A stretch of 64,000 nucleotides of DNA from Nelumbo lutea (taxonomy: Eukaryota; Streptophyta; Magnoliopsida; Proteales; Nelumbonaceae), in the NCBI GenBank assembly GCA_022828595.1, contig JAKGHH010000006.1:15806499-15870498 (forward strand), read 5' to 3'. Every line of letters begins with the position of its first letter. Within the stretch, counting starts at the first letter, position 1. This document shows, one piece after another, positions 12,701 through 22,700 of this stretch. Under the pieces are notes generated by a model that was not told the DNA's origin, did no database searches, and saw only the letters and a list, made by a program, of their open reading frames with translations. The position numbers were made by a program, and so were the translations under genes.

Positions 12701-12822
12701 AAGCAGATAAAGAATCAAAAATTAGGGCTAAGTTTCTGCTTACATGAGAAAACTAGGGCAGCTGCAGCGCCGAGGAAGCCAAAGAACGGAGCAGTTTCAT
12801 CGCCGCTGAATGTAGAAGACAT
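3721..12822 (-). CDS. VHA-c: V-type H+-ATPase 16-kDa proteolipid subunit c
   Basis: This is the proton-translocating ring subunit of the V0 sector of the vacuolar H+-ATPase, in tonoplast and endomembranes. Three coding exons read 12822-12744, 12625-12340 and 3853-3721; both introns are GT-AG and the phases join exactly. The product is 165 residues, the usual family length. It begins [20 protein letters not shown] and ends [10 protein letters not shown]. It has four hydrophobic segments (two tandem hairpins). The essential carboxylate is visible in helix 4 (FAEALALYG, Glu about 142). Exon 1 ends after Ser26 and the Cys codon is split, which fixes the start at 12822 rather than at an in-frame Met inside intron 1. 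The oddity is intron 2, about 8.5 kb and full of transposon debris. Coding sequence looks intact, so the gene is likely functional. Confidence 0.96.
4080..4780 (+). pseudogene. LINE ORF2 3'-terminal fragment
   Basis: Translated pieces in shifting frames match the C-terminal end of plant LINE reverse transcriptase ORFs. The first is a zf-RVT-like segment ([36 protein letters not shown]). It is followed by [14 protein letters not shown] near 4510-4550 and then the tail [10 protein letters not shown]. Stops occur at about 4252 and 4552, with at least two frame changes, so it is dead. No catalytic RT domain is present, consistent with 5' truncation typical of LINE insertions. It lies inside intron 2 of VHA-c, antisense to that gene. 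Confidence 0.75.
4800..5520. other. AT-rich intronic DNA, nothing recognised
   Basis: This part of VHA-c intron 2 has no recognisable coding, RNA or repeat-end structure. Confidence 0.4.
5521..5827 (-). pseudogene. LINE RNase H domain remnant with poly(A)-like end
   Basis: On the minus strand an 81-codon open stretch reads like the C-terminal plant RNase H-like domain (RVT_3) of LINE ORF2. It has [22 protein letters not shown] and [17 protein letters not shown], the last being the usual N-x-x-A-D motif near the end of these proteins. The strand then runs into an A-rich tail, seen as the T run at about 5521-5530, as expected for a target-primed 3' end. It is truncated upstream, with no RT domain. 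Confidence 0.65.
5995..6308 (+). pseudogene. RNase H-like (RVT_3) retroelement remnant
   Basis: A plus-strand frame contains [10 protein letters not shown] followed by [22 protein letters not shown]. These are the middle and end of the plant retroelement RNase H-like domain (EGD-x2-x-VI and R-x2-N-x2-A-H). There is no start, no RT, and the frame decays on both sides. It could come from the same LINE class as its neighbours or from a captured cellular RNase H-like gene. Confidence 0.5.
6716..7330. repeat. repeat built from GAGGCGTA / TACGCCTC palindromic words
   Basis: Words of the type gaggcgtaagcctc, aggcgtatgcctc and gcgtacgcctc recur on both sides of a purine/pyrimidine-rich core (6830-6870 and 7085-7230). 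Each word is itself nearly palindromic, and the outer parts are inverted with respect to each other. This looks like a non-autonomous DNA transposon or satellite-like insertion. Exact ends and target duplications were not resolved. Confidence 0.45.
7713..10436 (-). pseudogene. decayed Ty3/gypsy gag-pol in the VHA-c intron
   Basis: On the minus strand the order is Gag, protease, RT and RNase H. Gag (10436-9560) has [14 protein letters not shown], then [15 protein letters not shown] and [19 protein letters not shown] protease region lies near 9150 ([15 protein letters not shown]; the catalytic Asp survives, as DLG rather than DSG). RT follows (8653-8240: [48 protein letters not shown]). RNase H (8069-7713) has [14 protein letters not shown]. 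Stops and frame breaks separate these blocks. The RT box that is normally YxDD reads FFNDIL near 8250, so one catalytic Asp is replaced by Asn. No LTRs or integrase were identified. It is transcriptionally co-oriented with VHA-c. Confidence 0.85.
10325..10823. repeat. 252-bp tandem duplication (gag start plus MITE arm)
   Basis: The segment from 10325 recurs from 10577 with a 252-bp period. Each unit holds the start of the gypsy gag region (tgagctgc-acttgttcggcca, then ttttccccacatcgagcatgag) and then the left arm of a MITE (tgttcac-gtcgggttggg to aaaacc-acctgat). The copies differ at scattered bases. The unit crosses the boundary between two unrelated transposons, so the duplication happened after the MITE had inserted in the gypsy remnant. 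Confidence 0.85.
10706..11263. mobile_element. hAT-type MITE inside the gypsy remnant
   Basis: The element begins TAGGCTGTTCACG and ends in the inverted form TATGAACAGCCCTA. It is flanked by a perfect 8-bp duplication CGAGACAG (10698-10705 and 11264-11271). Its arms are rich in CGGGTTGGGTCGGTTT words. The middle (about 10860-11070) departs from this composition and may be a secondary insertion. A hAT origin is inferred from the 8-bp duplication and the TAGGGCTGTTCA-type terminus. Confidence 0.8.
11272..12339. other. 5' part of VHA-c intron 2, nothing recognised
   Basis: The first 60 bases continue the sequence that precedes the MITE target site. The rest has no recognised coding or RNA feature. 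A plus-strand pyrimidine tract lies near 11680-11740. Confidence 0.4.
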
Positions 12823-12930
12823 TTTCGAGATTGAATCTACAGTTACAACTATCGGATCTACGAAGTGGAGAGATTAGGAATTGCTTCTCTGATTCTCTCT
12901 CTCCTTCTCCTTCACGCGCTCCCGCGTCCT
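12823..12930 (-). other. 5' untranslated leader of VHA-c
   Basis: The minus-strand sequence between the expected transcription start (about 12930) and the ATG at 12822 is GA-rich (GGAGAAGGAGAGAGAGAATC). This is common for highly expressed plant housekeeping leaders. It contains no upstream ATG. The exact start is inferred from TATA spacing. Confidence 0.55.
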
Positions 12931-12957
12931 AACACTGAAGTAGATTGAAATGATCAC

Positions 12958-12964
12958 CTTTATA
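12958..12964 (-). promoter_or_regulatory. TATA box of VHA-c
   Basis: The minus-strand heptamer TATAAAG, in the context AATTATAAAGGTGAT, lies about 135 bases upstream of the ATG. It fits a TATA box for a start near 12930. Confidence 0.5.
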
Positions 12965-12984
12965 ATTAGAGCTAATCGGGTTCC

Positions 12985-13480
12985 GGTCTTGGAAAAACGT
13001 TTCGACGGTGGATACTAACGCCACGTAATCACATTAATAGACTCTTAAACCTCAATTGATAACAAGGGTGGTGTGGCAGTTCCATCCACCGTAGAAAGGA
13101 GCCTTTGCTCTTTATAAAGATGAGCGAAAGTGATGAAAGGACATTTGATGATTTAAATTAAATCGGTTTATATATTATTAAATGAATTAATAATGGGCTT
13201 CTTAAGACCTCATCGTGGGCCTACTGTCCGTATTTGATTTGTTAGCCCAATAAGGATATGAAGTATGGTTATGGACCTGTTTTTTTGGTAAATTGATGAA
13301 ACATCCTTGAAGCTTCTGTCCATTGCTGAAATCTCCTTTTTTTTAACGTTTTTGACAACGTTACAATTAGACCCCTCCGTTAGAATCTATTAACATTAGT
13401 GACAAAATGACGAAATTACCCACATAGTTGACAGCGTCAGACAAAGTTTGTTGTGATACCCATTGAATAGGGGCGCAAGA
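12985..13480. other. upstream region of VHA-c
   Basis: No gene is seen. The region is the presumed proximal promoter of VHA-c. A second TATAAAG-like word (minus strand, about 13110-13118) is present but further from the start codon. Confidence 0.4.
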
Positions 13481-13488
13481 CTGCAAGT

Positions 13489-13789
13489 AGAGGTGCCCAC
13501 GGTGGGCCTTTTTGCAAATCGACCGGTGGTACCGGTTTTTGGAAAATCGTAATCAAAACCGTATCGAAGTTGATCGGTTTAGTTCATCGGTTTTTTTATT
13601 TTCATAGTATTATATAATAAATATAAAATATGATATTATATTATATTATAAAAAGACTAGAAATATATATATAATATTATATTATAAATAATAAATTATA
13701 TATTATATATTTAGAATATATAATACATATATATTCATTTATAATATATAGATTATACAAGATATATGTGAAAAATATATAATATAAAT

Positions 13790-13837
<48 letters not shown>

Positions 13838-13962
13838 ATATACCAGTCAGTTTACTTAACCATCGGTTTTTTATATTGATTAACCGAAATTGGTTCAATT
13901 AACCAGAATTTTTGGTTCAATTCAGCTTTTTGGTTTTCCGGTCTTTCTTGCTCACCCCTAGG
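13489..13962. mobile_element. probable hAT MITE with an AT-rich core
   Basis: The left end TAGAGGTGCCCA and the right end TGCTCACCCCTA are near-inverted copies of a terminus common in plant hAT MITEs (TAGGGGTGNNCA). CCGGT-rich arms surround an AT-only middle (13610-13850). The flanking 8-mers actgcaag and ggtgcaac agree at only 5 of 8 positions, so a target duplication is not proven. Confidence 0.55.
13790..13846. repeat. TA/TATG microsatellite
   Basis: This is a run of alternating TA with flanking TACA and TATG repeats inside the MITE core at 13489-13962. Confidence 0.8.
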
Positions 13963-14120
13963 TGCAACTTGGGTGGATTGAATCCAAGCTTGAACTGAAC
14001 AACCCAAAATTTTACATGGGTTACACTTGGATTTTTTTTCCATAGGTTCAAGATTCAAAGTATAATTGAGAATATCAGATTTGACCTCAAGCTCGGTCCA
14101 GATTTGATCGTTACGCTGTG

Positions 14121-14257
14121 TTTGGTTGCAGTGTAATTTTACTTATACAAATGCATGGAGTGCAAATGAAAAAAAAATGCAAATTCTCATTTAATTTTGT
14201 TTTTTTTACTTTATTCTACTTCATGTTTTAATTTAATTCATTTATACTGCAATCAAA
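14121..14257. mobile_element. small foldback MITE
   Basis: The left end TTTGGTTGCAGTGTAA and the right end TTATACTGCAATCAAA form imperfect inverted repeats bounding about 137 AT-rich bases. There is no coding capacity. The type of target duplication was not resolved, so the superfamily is open. Confidence 0.55.
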
Positions 14258-14259
14258 TG

Positions 14260-16560
14260 AAATAAGCTAAAATTTGAAACAAAAGCAAACCAGAATTTAC
14301 ACTCCCAAAAGTAACGGAGGTAAATTGTCAGTCTTAACAGTCGTGGATATCTAAAATAATTAAGTATTATGGGTTCGACTATGATATGAGAAAAATATGA
14401 TATCCCAAAAACTTTTGACCAATCAACTGGAATTCTAAATGTGATAGCCAATCAGGTGTTATTTATAAAAATTAATGAGTGGATTTTGATTGATCAAAAC
14501 TCTTTCAATACCATATCTTTCCCGCATCATAGATTTTCCCAAGTTCCGGGTTTGACTATATATGGTTCTGTCATAGATTTGTTTTAGTTTTGGGTTAGAC
14601 GAAGAAGCCTGGAGAAGGGTTTCTCTTCTTCATCTTCAGATATCCTCAACCTAGAACATGGTTCTGTCAAAGCATTGCAACTCTAGCAACGGACAACAAC
14701 TGACAGAGACAAAAGCATCTGGTAAGCTCATTCCCTCTGGCGAATATGTGCATGCTTCTTTGTCCACTTCGTTGGTTTCAAAGCTGGGTCACCTTTTGCT
14801 AGACCAATCTGTCTCAAATGAATATATGTAAAACAGAGGATTAGAAATTAACAATCTCCTTGCATAATTGACAGTCCTTCAAGAAATATTCATGATCGGT
14901 AGAAGGATGGGTGATGGACTCGATTGTCTTATACTTTTATTGGATTCCTTAGTTTTCTTATTCCAGATCCTGCTCCATCGCCTAACCGGAGGTGTGCTGA
15001 GCCTTTTTTTTTTTTTTTTTTAAAGAAGAGATAAAATAAGACTCTTTATAGCATAGGCCCATGTGTTGAGCATTTTTTTTGGTAAATTACAGATTACTAC
15101 TCTTTAGTCCATACTTTGGGGGTAGGGTAATGGCAATTACCCCCCGAATTTTCATTTGCGACAAAGATTCTCATGTGACTGGTTAAATGTTTCTAAATCT
15201 CCACTATTTTCTAAAATAAGTGTTGAGATTCAATTTAGTGTTTTTTTTTTAATTTCTCTTTGTTATTAATTTAGTTGATATTTATTACATTTTGTGTTCG
15301 TTGCAATTCAATTTTTTGTAGAAGTTTCTTGGTTTTTTTTTTTTTGTTGTTGCAATTTCCATTTTAGAGAAGTTTCTTGAGTGGGTATTTTGGTAAATTA
15401 ACTCCTATCACTCAACAGATATGTTAAATAGAGGTCTTTGTTGAAACTCAGAACCTGAAAGTTCAAGGGGGCCTTTTGTCCCAAATGAAAATCCAAGGGA
15501 TGTGTAATTGCCACTACCCCAAAAGTACAAGGTATTAAATTGTTGCAGACACCATATATAATTTTATGACTGGTGTGGAGCCTTATTATTAGTTCTACAG
15601 CTACTGCATTCAGCTAATCCTACCTCAATTTTAGCTCCATGGGGAGGGGAAGCTATTTCTTCCTTAGCTTCGGATCAATTTACTATTTTCGTTTGTGAAA
15701 TCCAAGTGTTTCAAACTTTCAATTAATAGTCTATATTAATGTTTTAACATGTAATGGGATTTTAGGTGAACCGGAATTGGGTGGGGGCTGTCCAAGTCCA
15801 AGCCCGTCATTCGCCCTACTGCATTCCCATTGACCAATTCTTCACAAGTGGTCCGGTTTTGTTGATGTCCCATCCACACGCTACATCAGCAATTAAATGG
15901 AATCGGGTAAGAAAATCCCATTGGGCAATTTGTTTCTTCAAAAAAAAATAAAAAACAATTTATAATTAGATCTAGGATTGGAGAAAGGAGGGGTTTCTTG
16001 AATCATTAAATTGACGATTCTTGAATCACTAAGGTGATGTGATACATGAAAATTTTATATAGCTGATTTATTTTGTAAGATGTCATTATAAGCATATTAT
16101 AATAATAAGTCAAATCACTTTAAATGCCCTGCCCAAATTTGATTTTTTTTTCGTGCTTTTCAAAGCCAAACACCCATGGCGATTAAGGGATAGAAGAGGC
16201 CTGAAGAGGTTCTATAGAGGTTTTTACACGTCAGCTGCCGCCGTTGTAGGGTAACAGAAAATATGGAAAATTTTGGGAGCGCTTCACATTACCAGTCGTC
16301 TAGTTTAAGCTTTGTCAGATGAGATCCAAAAAGCTTATAAGCATTCATTGCTTGGTAAAAATTCCAGAGTCTAAACCTATTATTTCTTTGAACTTTTAAG
16401 CCGCTTAGGTTCTATTTGGCATTGATGCGTTTGACTGCTCAGTTTCACACTTTGACTAATTTGCCATATCAAAGGAAAACACACGCCATTAAATCATGTT
16501 TGGCAGGCCATTTGATTAGTATTGGATTTTCAAGAGATGGTTTATCGGATCATAAAAATT
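14260..16560. other. intergenic region, no firm gene
   Basis: No protein family is recognised on either strand. A TATA-like element near 14558 is followed by an ATG at 14659 opening a short frame that ends in a GT donor-like site. No following exon could be identified, so it is not called as a gene. Confidence 0.35.
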
Positions 16561-16639
16561 GACATTTCTTGCATCACCGTGGTTATTTCTCAGATGTAGC
16601 ATATTAAAATTTGAAAAATCTGGTAGTTTTTCTTAAAAT

Positions 16640-16820
16640 TACTAAAACGCCCAATCAACATGTATCTCCACTTACTCAGCTCTTCAGACGAGCCTCTTCC
16701 AATAGCTTCTTCAAAGAAGCTGAACCAAAGACGAGCCATCCCAAACGGATCCTTAATGCGACTTAACACCAAAGCATAAAATGCCTGGGCGAAAATTGCT
16801 TTAAGATGCTCAATTTATAA
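16640..16820 (-). other. possible isolated exon, family unknown
   Basis: A minus-strand frame reads HLKAIFAQAFYALVLSRIKD followed by PFGMARLWFSFFEEAIGRGS. Its composition looks more like a folded protein than the surrounding AT-rich DNA. It runs into a GTAAGT-type donor after GAGCTGA near 16678. I do not recognise the family and find no neighbouring exon. It could be a gene fragment or chance. Confidence 0.25.
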
Positions 16821-16829
16821 GACCGAAGG

Positions 16830-19746
16830 GACTGGGAGAATTCTAGATTTTCAACTGGAAAACGGAACTTCCGCTGTGTAATGATTAATGATCTTTCCAA
16901 ACGCCATGATTGCATGGTTTTAGCTTAGGCTTTTATCTTAAAACAGTATTAAGCATAAAATGGATAATTTGCTTAAGTTGAACCATTGAATATGTTTCTT
17001 TGGCACAACTATTTACATATAAACCAGTAAAGAGATTAGCTTCAGCAATCCAAAAGTAGGGGCCTCCTGGGCCCTTCACATGCTACCTAAGTTACCACAT
17101 CACATACATGTCACGGATAAATCTGTATTGTGGTATGTACTTTGGCACTTGGAAAAGCAATCATGTGCTGGCAATGCTGACTCATAATAAGACCAGAAGG
17201 GAAAGCCTCAAGAGAAGCTTGTGGAGAACTTGTAATTTATCATTCAATATAAACCGGGCAGTTCTCTTATGAAAAGGTTACCGAAATCAACGTTCCTCGT
17301 CTCACCCCAACTCCCAAAATCACACAAGTTAGGAAAATCATTTTTATATAGATCGGATTAGTAGTGAGAGTATCAGAATGAGACCATTTTTCTACCACAC
17401 TAAGGATATAAAGAGATGGCAATCAGGTAATGTATGAGACTAATAGATCACATTACATACCTTAGTCCTGCTACATTAGCAGTTCAGCAATCTCCTTGTG
17501 AAAAAATCTGTCCTCTAAAGTTGGCAAGGACCCAAGATCTCATAAAATAATAGTTGCAGTAATGTTGCAAAAAGGAAGATGCACAACTCAGGCTGGGGGA
17601 TCAGGGGCTCAGGGCCTTGTTTTTATCTCTTTCCAGCATCATGGGATGGAATTTCAATCTGAAAATACAAGGTGCCATTTTCAATACAAACTTAAAAGAA
17701 AAAAGTGGCTACTCATCTAGATTCAGTTGACAAGTTAGAGCCTTGGATACTGATAGATTATTCAAGCAACAGATGCACATATTGCATTTTAGCTCCCACC
17801 GTTAACAAAGTAAAGTAAAATGGAATCCAGCAAGTTATACAGAGGTTAATTGCCACATGGTGATAGTCCAAGCTATAATAGCTTAAATTATACTTGCCCA
17901 CCAATCAACTATGTGATGGTCATGTAATGTACTTACTGATAAACCAATTCATGAGCCAGGTGAAGAGCAAGTACACCAACAAATGATTTTCAAACAACCA
18001 ATGGAAGTTTATTACCACACCACACCATATCTTGGATAGCCCTTACTGCTGCACAACAAAGCAATTCCGGATTGACCTGGACACAAGGGGGGTGATGTTA
18101 ATCTGTCCAAAAAGTACATGCCGCTGTTTCAGTTCATATGTTCCTTCATTTTTGCTCACTGGATCAACCAATAATATCAATAGCAAAACATGACAATAGA
18201 ATGCAACAGCAGATAGGACCACAAAACATGAACTCATGACAATAATCAGAGATTTACCAGATTAATGTAGATGCACAAAGACCCTGCACCAAAGAAATTC
18301 AATAAATGCATCAGGGAGTGATGATAGAACAGCACATCCATATCCAAAGAAGAGCAACAATGAGGACAAGAAACTGACAAGTAAAAGTACAAGAATGATA
18401 CCCAAGTATAAGACACAACCTTCATTTCTTGCTTCATAAGTAGCCAGAATAGTGTGTGCCTTGACAATCATTCACAAGAAAAGAAAGCAAAACCCTCAAA
18501 ATGAATCACCAACTCCTGAAAATAAGTTCTAAACAGCATACTTGGCTAGGTGGTATGAAATTCATGGCAATGTAACATATCAAGCCCTTCAAGTCACCTC
18601 AACTTAAAAAAAGTATTATGAGCTTCGGAATATATTTCATAGAATTTGTTTCGTTGGTGTTGAACAAAAGTAATAAATCTAGTTACTCAAGAGGAAAAGA
18701 TTTTGTCTTACATGTCAATGTGTTGAGGAACTAACTCTGAAAAGCAAGCATCTCTTGAACCAATACCATGGTCCATTTGTTTATATGAAAGTTGAGGATT
18801 GTAGTGCAGAAAATATATTCCTGAGATATTGCATCAGATAGACACACTTCCACCTTATAAGAAATTATTCTTGCCAGTATACAGACAGTTACACAATAAA
18901 GAATTAACTTTACAGATGCAGATGCTGGTGCAGAATGTATGATTGTCTATGCAAAAATAGAAGGAAAACCACTGGAAAAGCTTAAGTATTAAACTGCCTT
19001 CACATCTAGCAGCCATTAATTTATCAAAAAAAGTAACTTGGGCTCTTTAATGAGCTGAGATAGGTTAACAGGTTTTGTAAGTTTGTTGATGGGAGAAACA
19101 ATCTTGATCTGTACAAAAAAATAAATTAAAAATCAATCTAGAAAAAAATGGGGTGGGGGGAGGGAGGGGGAGGGGTTAATTTCTACTATTCATCCATATG
19201 GAATCCCTGAACAAAGAATAAGGTTCAATCTTGAACCCAAGAAAATAAAATTCCAATGGGTGAAGAACGTTGCCAGCAATGTGATGCCATATTGAAATGG
19301 AAGTAATATCAATGTTCCTCATCCAGGAGGGGCAATGCAGCAGCATTTGATTTGAGGATATTTCAAATTCATAATGCAAGGAGCATATGCAAATATCACC
19401 ATTGGCAGTAACCTTTCTTCTTAGAGTTTGAAACTCAGGTCAAATTTACAAGTCGCTGCCAGTCTTGTGCATTCACCAACACCAGAGGAGCCATAGTGCT
19501 GCCCGAATGTATGGATGATCCAAACAGAAGCAACTTGCTCCTGTCCTTGGCTTCTAATGCACTGTTGGATCACTGCCAGGCATTTGCACTTTGCACAAAG
19601 CACTTAAAGCAAATGGTCCATGTTTGCATCATGAGGGCCCACCACTTCCAACAAATGCCACAAATAGTGGGAGAAAATATCACAGAACCCACTTTTGTAT
19701 GCCTGAAGAAAAAGAATGCAAAGAACCCAACTAATCTTCACGAACA
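16830..19746. other. 3' flank and probable long 3' UTR of LDL3
   Basis: No coding sequence is recognised. The stretch immediately below the LDL3 stop (19746 downwards to roughly 19200) is less AT-rich and is probably 3' untranslated sequence. The end of the transcript cannot be placed by eye. A G-rich run (ggggtggggggagggaggg) lies at about 19150-19175. Confidence 0.35.
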
Positions 19747-22700
19747 TCAAGATTTAACAGCTGGATTCATTGCCATATGCCTCTCAATCAACTTGTCCAC
19801 AAAAGAACGAATCTGCAAGTTCAGAAGTGGAACATGTTAACAACATTCTCAATCAAGGTTATTGATAAAAAAATAAAATAAAAAATAAAAAATCTCAATC
19901 AGGGCAAAATAACAAATTAGATAGAAAGAGATACCATGTAATTGTATAATACAAGTATAAAATACTACTGAGAAAGAGTACTAAAAATGAATGGTTAAAT
20001 AAAAATTGGAGGAAAAATCATATAACAGATTGAGGACCAACCTTATTCTTCCGTTTAAAATCGAGAAACACAGAAACAGCCATGGCTTTCTCTGCATCTG
20101 TTGTCTGCTCCATGACCTAACAAAATCAAACCAGGAAAACAGTGAAACAATAGCCAATATAAGCCGCCTTTGTCAAAAAGAAATCACAATAATGCCAACC
20201 ACTGGAAACCAGAAGGAAATTCCTACTGATGACACAAGCAATGGATGATGCAAACAGAAAGAAAAGCTTACTTTGGTTGCACTTTTCTTCATTATTGATT
20301 TATACCCTTCCTTATCAATTTTCCTGGCTTTATACAGAGGCATGAGCAATGTTGCCACATAATCCACAATAGCTTGTTTAATACGTTCAGCTCCCCTTGG
20401 TTGGTGTTCCCCCATTACTTCGTTTCCTACAACCTTTGAAACAGATGCTTCTTTAGCCCAATTTTCATGCTTCCAAGATAGTGGTTTTGATGATGTGTTT
20501 GAATCCTCCTCATCCCTAACATGTACAGTTGGATGGAAGAACACAGAATCTGCTGCTGCTGCCGCTGCCTGAGATTGCCATCTCTCTATAGCATGATAGT
20601 CCTTCACCCCTCCTTCACTACCAGCAGTATCCACCCATGCTTTCATAAAGCTACTATCTATAGCTGCACTTTCACCTGAATGCTCTCTGAGATTCAATTG
20701 GTATTGGTATGGTATTTCATTTGAGTAACTTTGTCTTGTGTAGTTGTCACCTGACATTCTCGAATTTTCAAGATTCACACAAGTGGCAGAGAAATCAACC
20801 GACCAATTCCTAACCCTGCAATTCCTGGAGTCTATTTCTGATATACAATCATGCCTTCCCAAAACACCCCCTGACCACTTCCTTCTTCTAAGATCAGAAT
20901 CATCTATCTGAGCATATTGCTCCCGTCTAGCAAACTTGTGAAAGGAGGGTATCTTTGGAAGCTCCCGTAATGTACTGCACTCTGCTTCAGAAGATGCATA
21001 AGCCTGCAGGTAAAGATGGGCATCAAATAAATATAAATCCAACCACTAACAAGAAAATCAGATTAGGAAAACACAGACAAGGCACGAGAGAACATTATTC
21101 CGTTTAGAATGCATTCTTGGTAACACCTACATACTACGATTATAATATCAGAACAAGTAATAAGTATTTAGCTCTTTAAAAAAGAAAAGTTTCTAGTTTT
21201 TATCTTGATACTCCATACCAATAAATATTTTTGAAGAAACCGTGTTGTATTTCTAAAATATTAAAAATTTCTGAGCCCATATACATCAAGGAGCTATACA
21301 TCGAGAAATATACAAGTTAGGAATGGTTTATATTACCATTTACAAAAAAGTGTTTGAAAGAAAGAAAGACAAACCTCTGCAGCTGCAAGAGCAGCAGCAC
21401 GAGCTGCTTCTGCTGCAGCAAAGGCTGCAGCTTCTTCCTCAGACATTGCAATGGTGCTTTCCTCCACCTTAGAATCCAGGCTCTGTACAACTTGAGATTT
21501 TGATGAATTAACCTCAGACTTTGAGTCATCCATAATTTCTGATTTGGATGGCTTGCCATACATTTTTTTGTTGTTTGCATTGGAAGGAGAATAGCTTCCT
21601 GCAGAAGGAATTTGCACATTTCCTTTACCATCTAATGCACCATGAGTTGCATGTAAAGGTGGCTTTCCATAATTTGAAACTTTTGATGATCTGGCCTTTG
21701 ATGAATCAGACACAGAAGTTTGCCTCAATAACCTCAGTCTACCATTAGAAGCCTTTTCTTTGCGGAAGACTTCAATCCACATGTTGACAAGCTGGCTTGC
21801 TATAGCACGAATATCACGGCTAGTATGCACACACACCTTCTCTTTCATGGTCCTTCCTATACCTAAACCAAACAATAAGAATCACAAAAGAAAAACCTTA
21901 ATACAACATGTTAAGAAGGGATATTTGGGAAGAGATAAGATTGTCTCCCAATGACTGCTACACCTTGTCATGACTATCTTTTTTTTTCTAAATTAATGAA
22001 ATTCACGGTTATTGACCAGAAAAATACAGCATGTATAACATTCTTCAGTCAATATTATTGTTATTATGTCAATTTGGAAAGTAAACAGTTAATTGACAAT
22101 GAATATGAAACATAAGTGAAACACAGAAAAGATAAAGATGCAAATACGTTCTTAAAGTGGGAAGAGAACAAATACAAATACGTACAGTGCAAATACAAGG
22201 TTTAGAAATACAAAATACAAGGTTTGCACTGTACACAATTGTATTTGCACCTTCCAAAACGGAGCCTAAAAAACAAGGAATTGTCAGACATCTCTATCTC
22301 TAGTAAAACTAAGCCAACAGAAGGAAATACATACCTGAAAGACGGATAGCAAGCAGGTCAGTAGAGACAAGCATAAGCAGGCGAACACAGTGGCGCAACA
22401 GTTGAGTCCCATCCTTTCCCATTGAATCCTGTTAGAAATGGAAGAATACAATTAAATGGATCTTTACTAGAAAGTACAAAATAAGGGGGAAACCCCTGAG
22501 AGACACAATATAAGTAATTCATATTCAAGAATGCCCCATGCAGGTCTGTAACTTATGACCTTCAAGGGTCAGGCATAGAGACAGGAAAAAAAAAAAAAGA
22601 AAAGATGAACAAGAATACCCAATGGTAGAACCATATTCAAAATAAAGATAAGAAAAACATTAATATCAAACATAAACAGTACCAGTATCCATGAGTTGAG

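Noticed and set aside
14659..14725. Possible first coding exon (MVLSKHCNSS...) ending in a GT donor
   Set aside because: No downstream exon, family match or second splice site could be found, so it is too weak to call.
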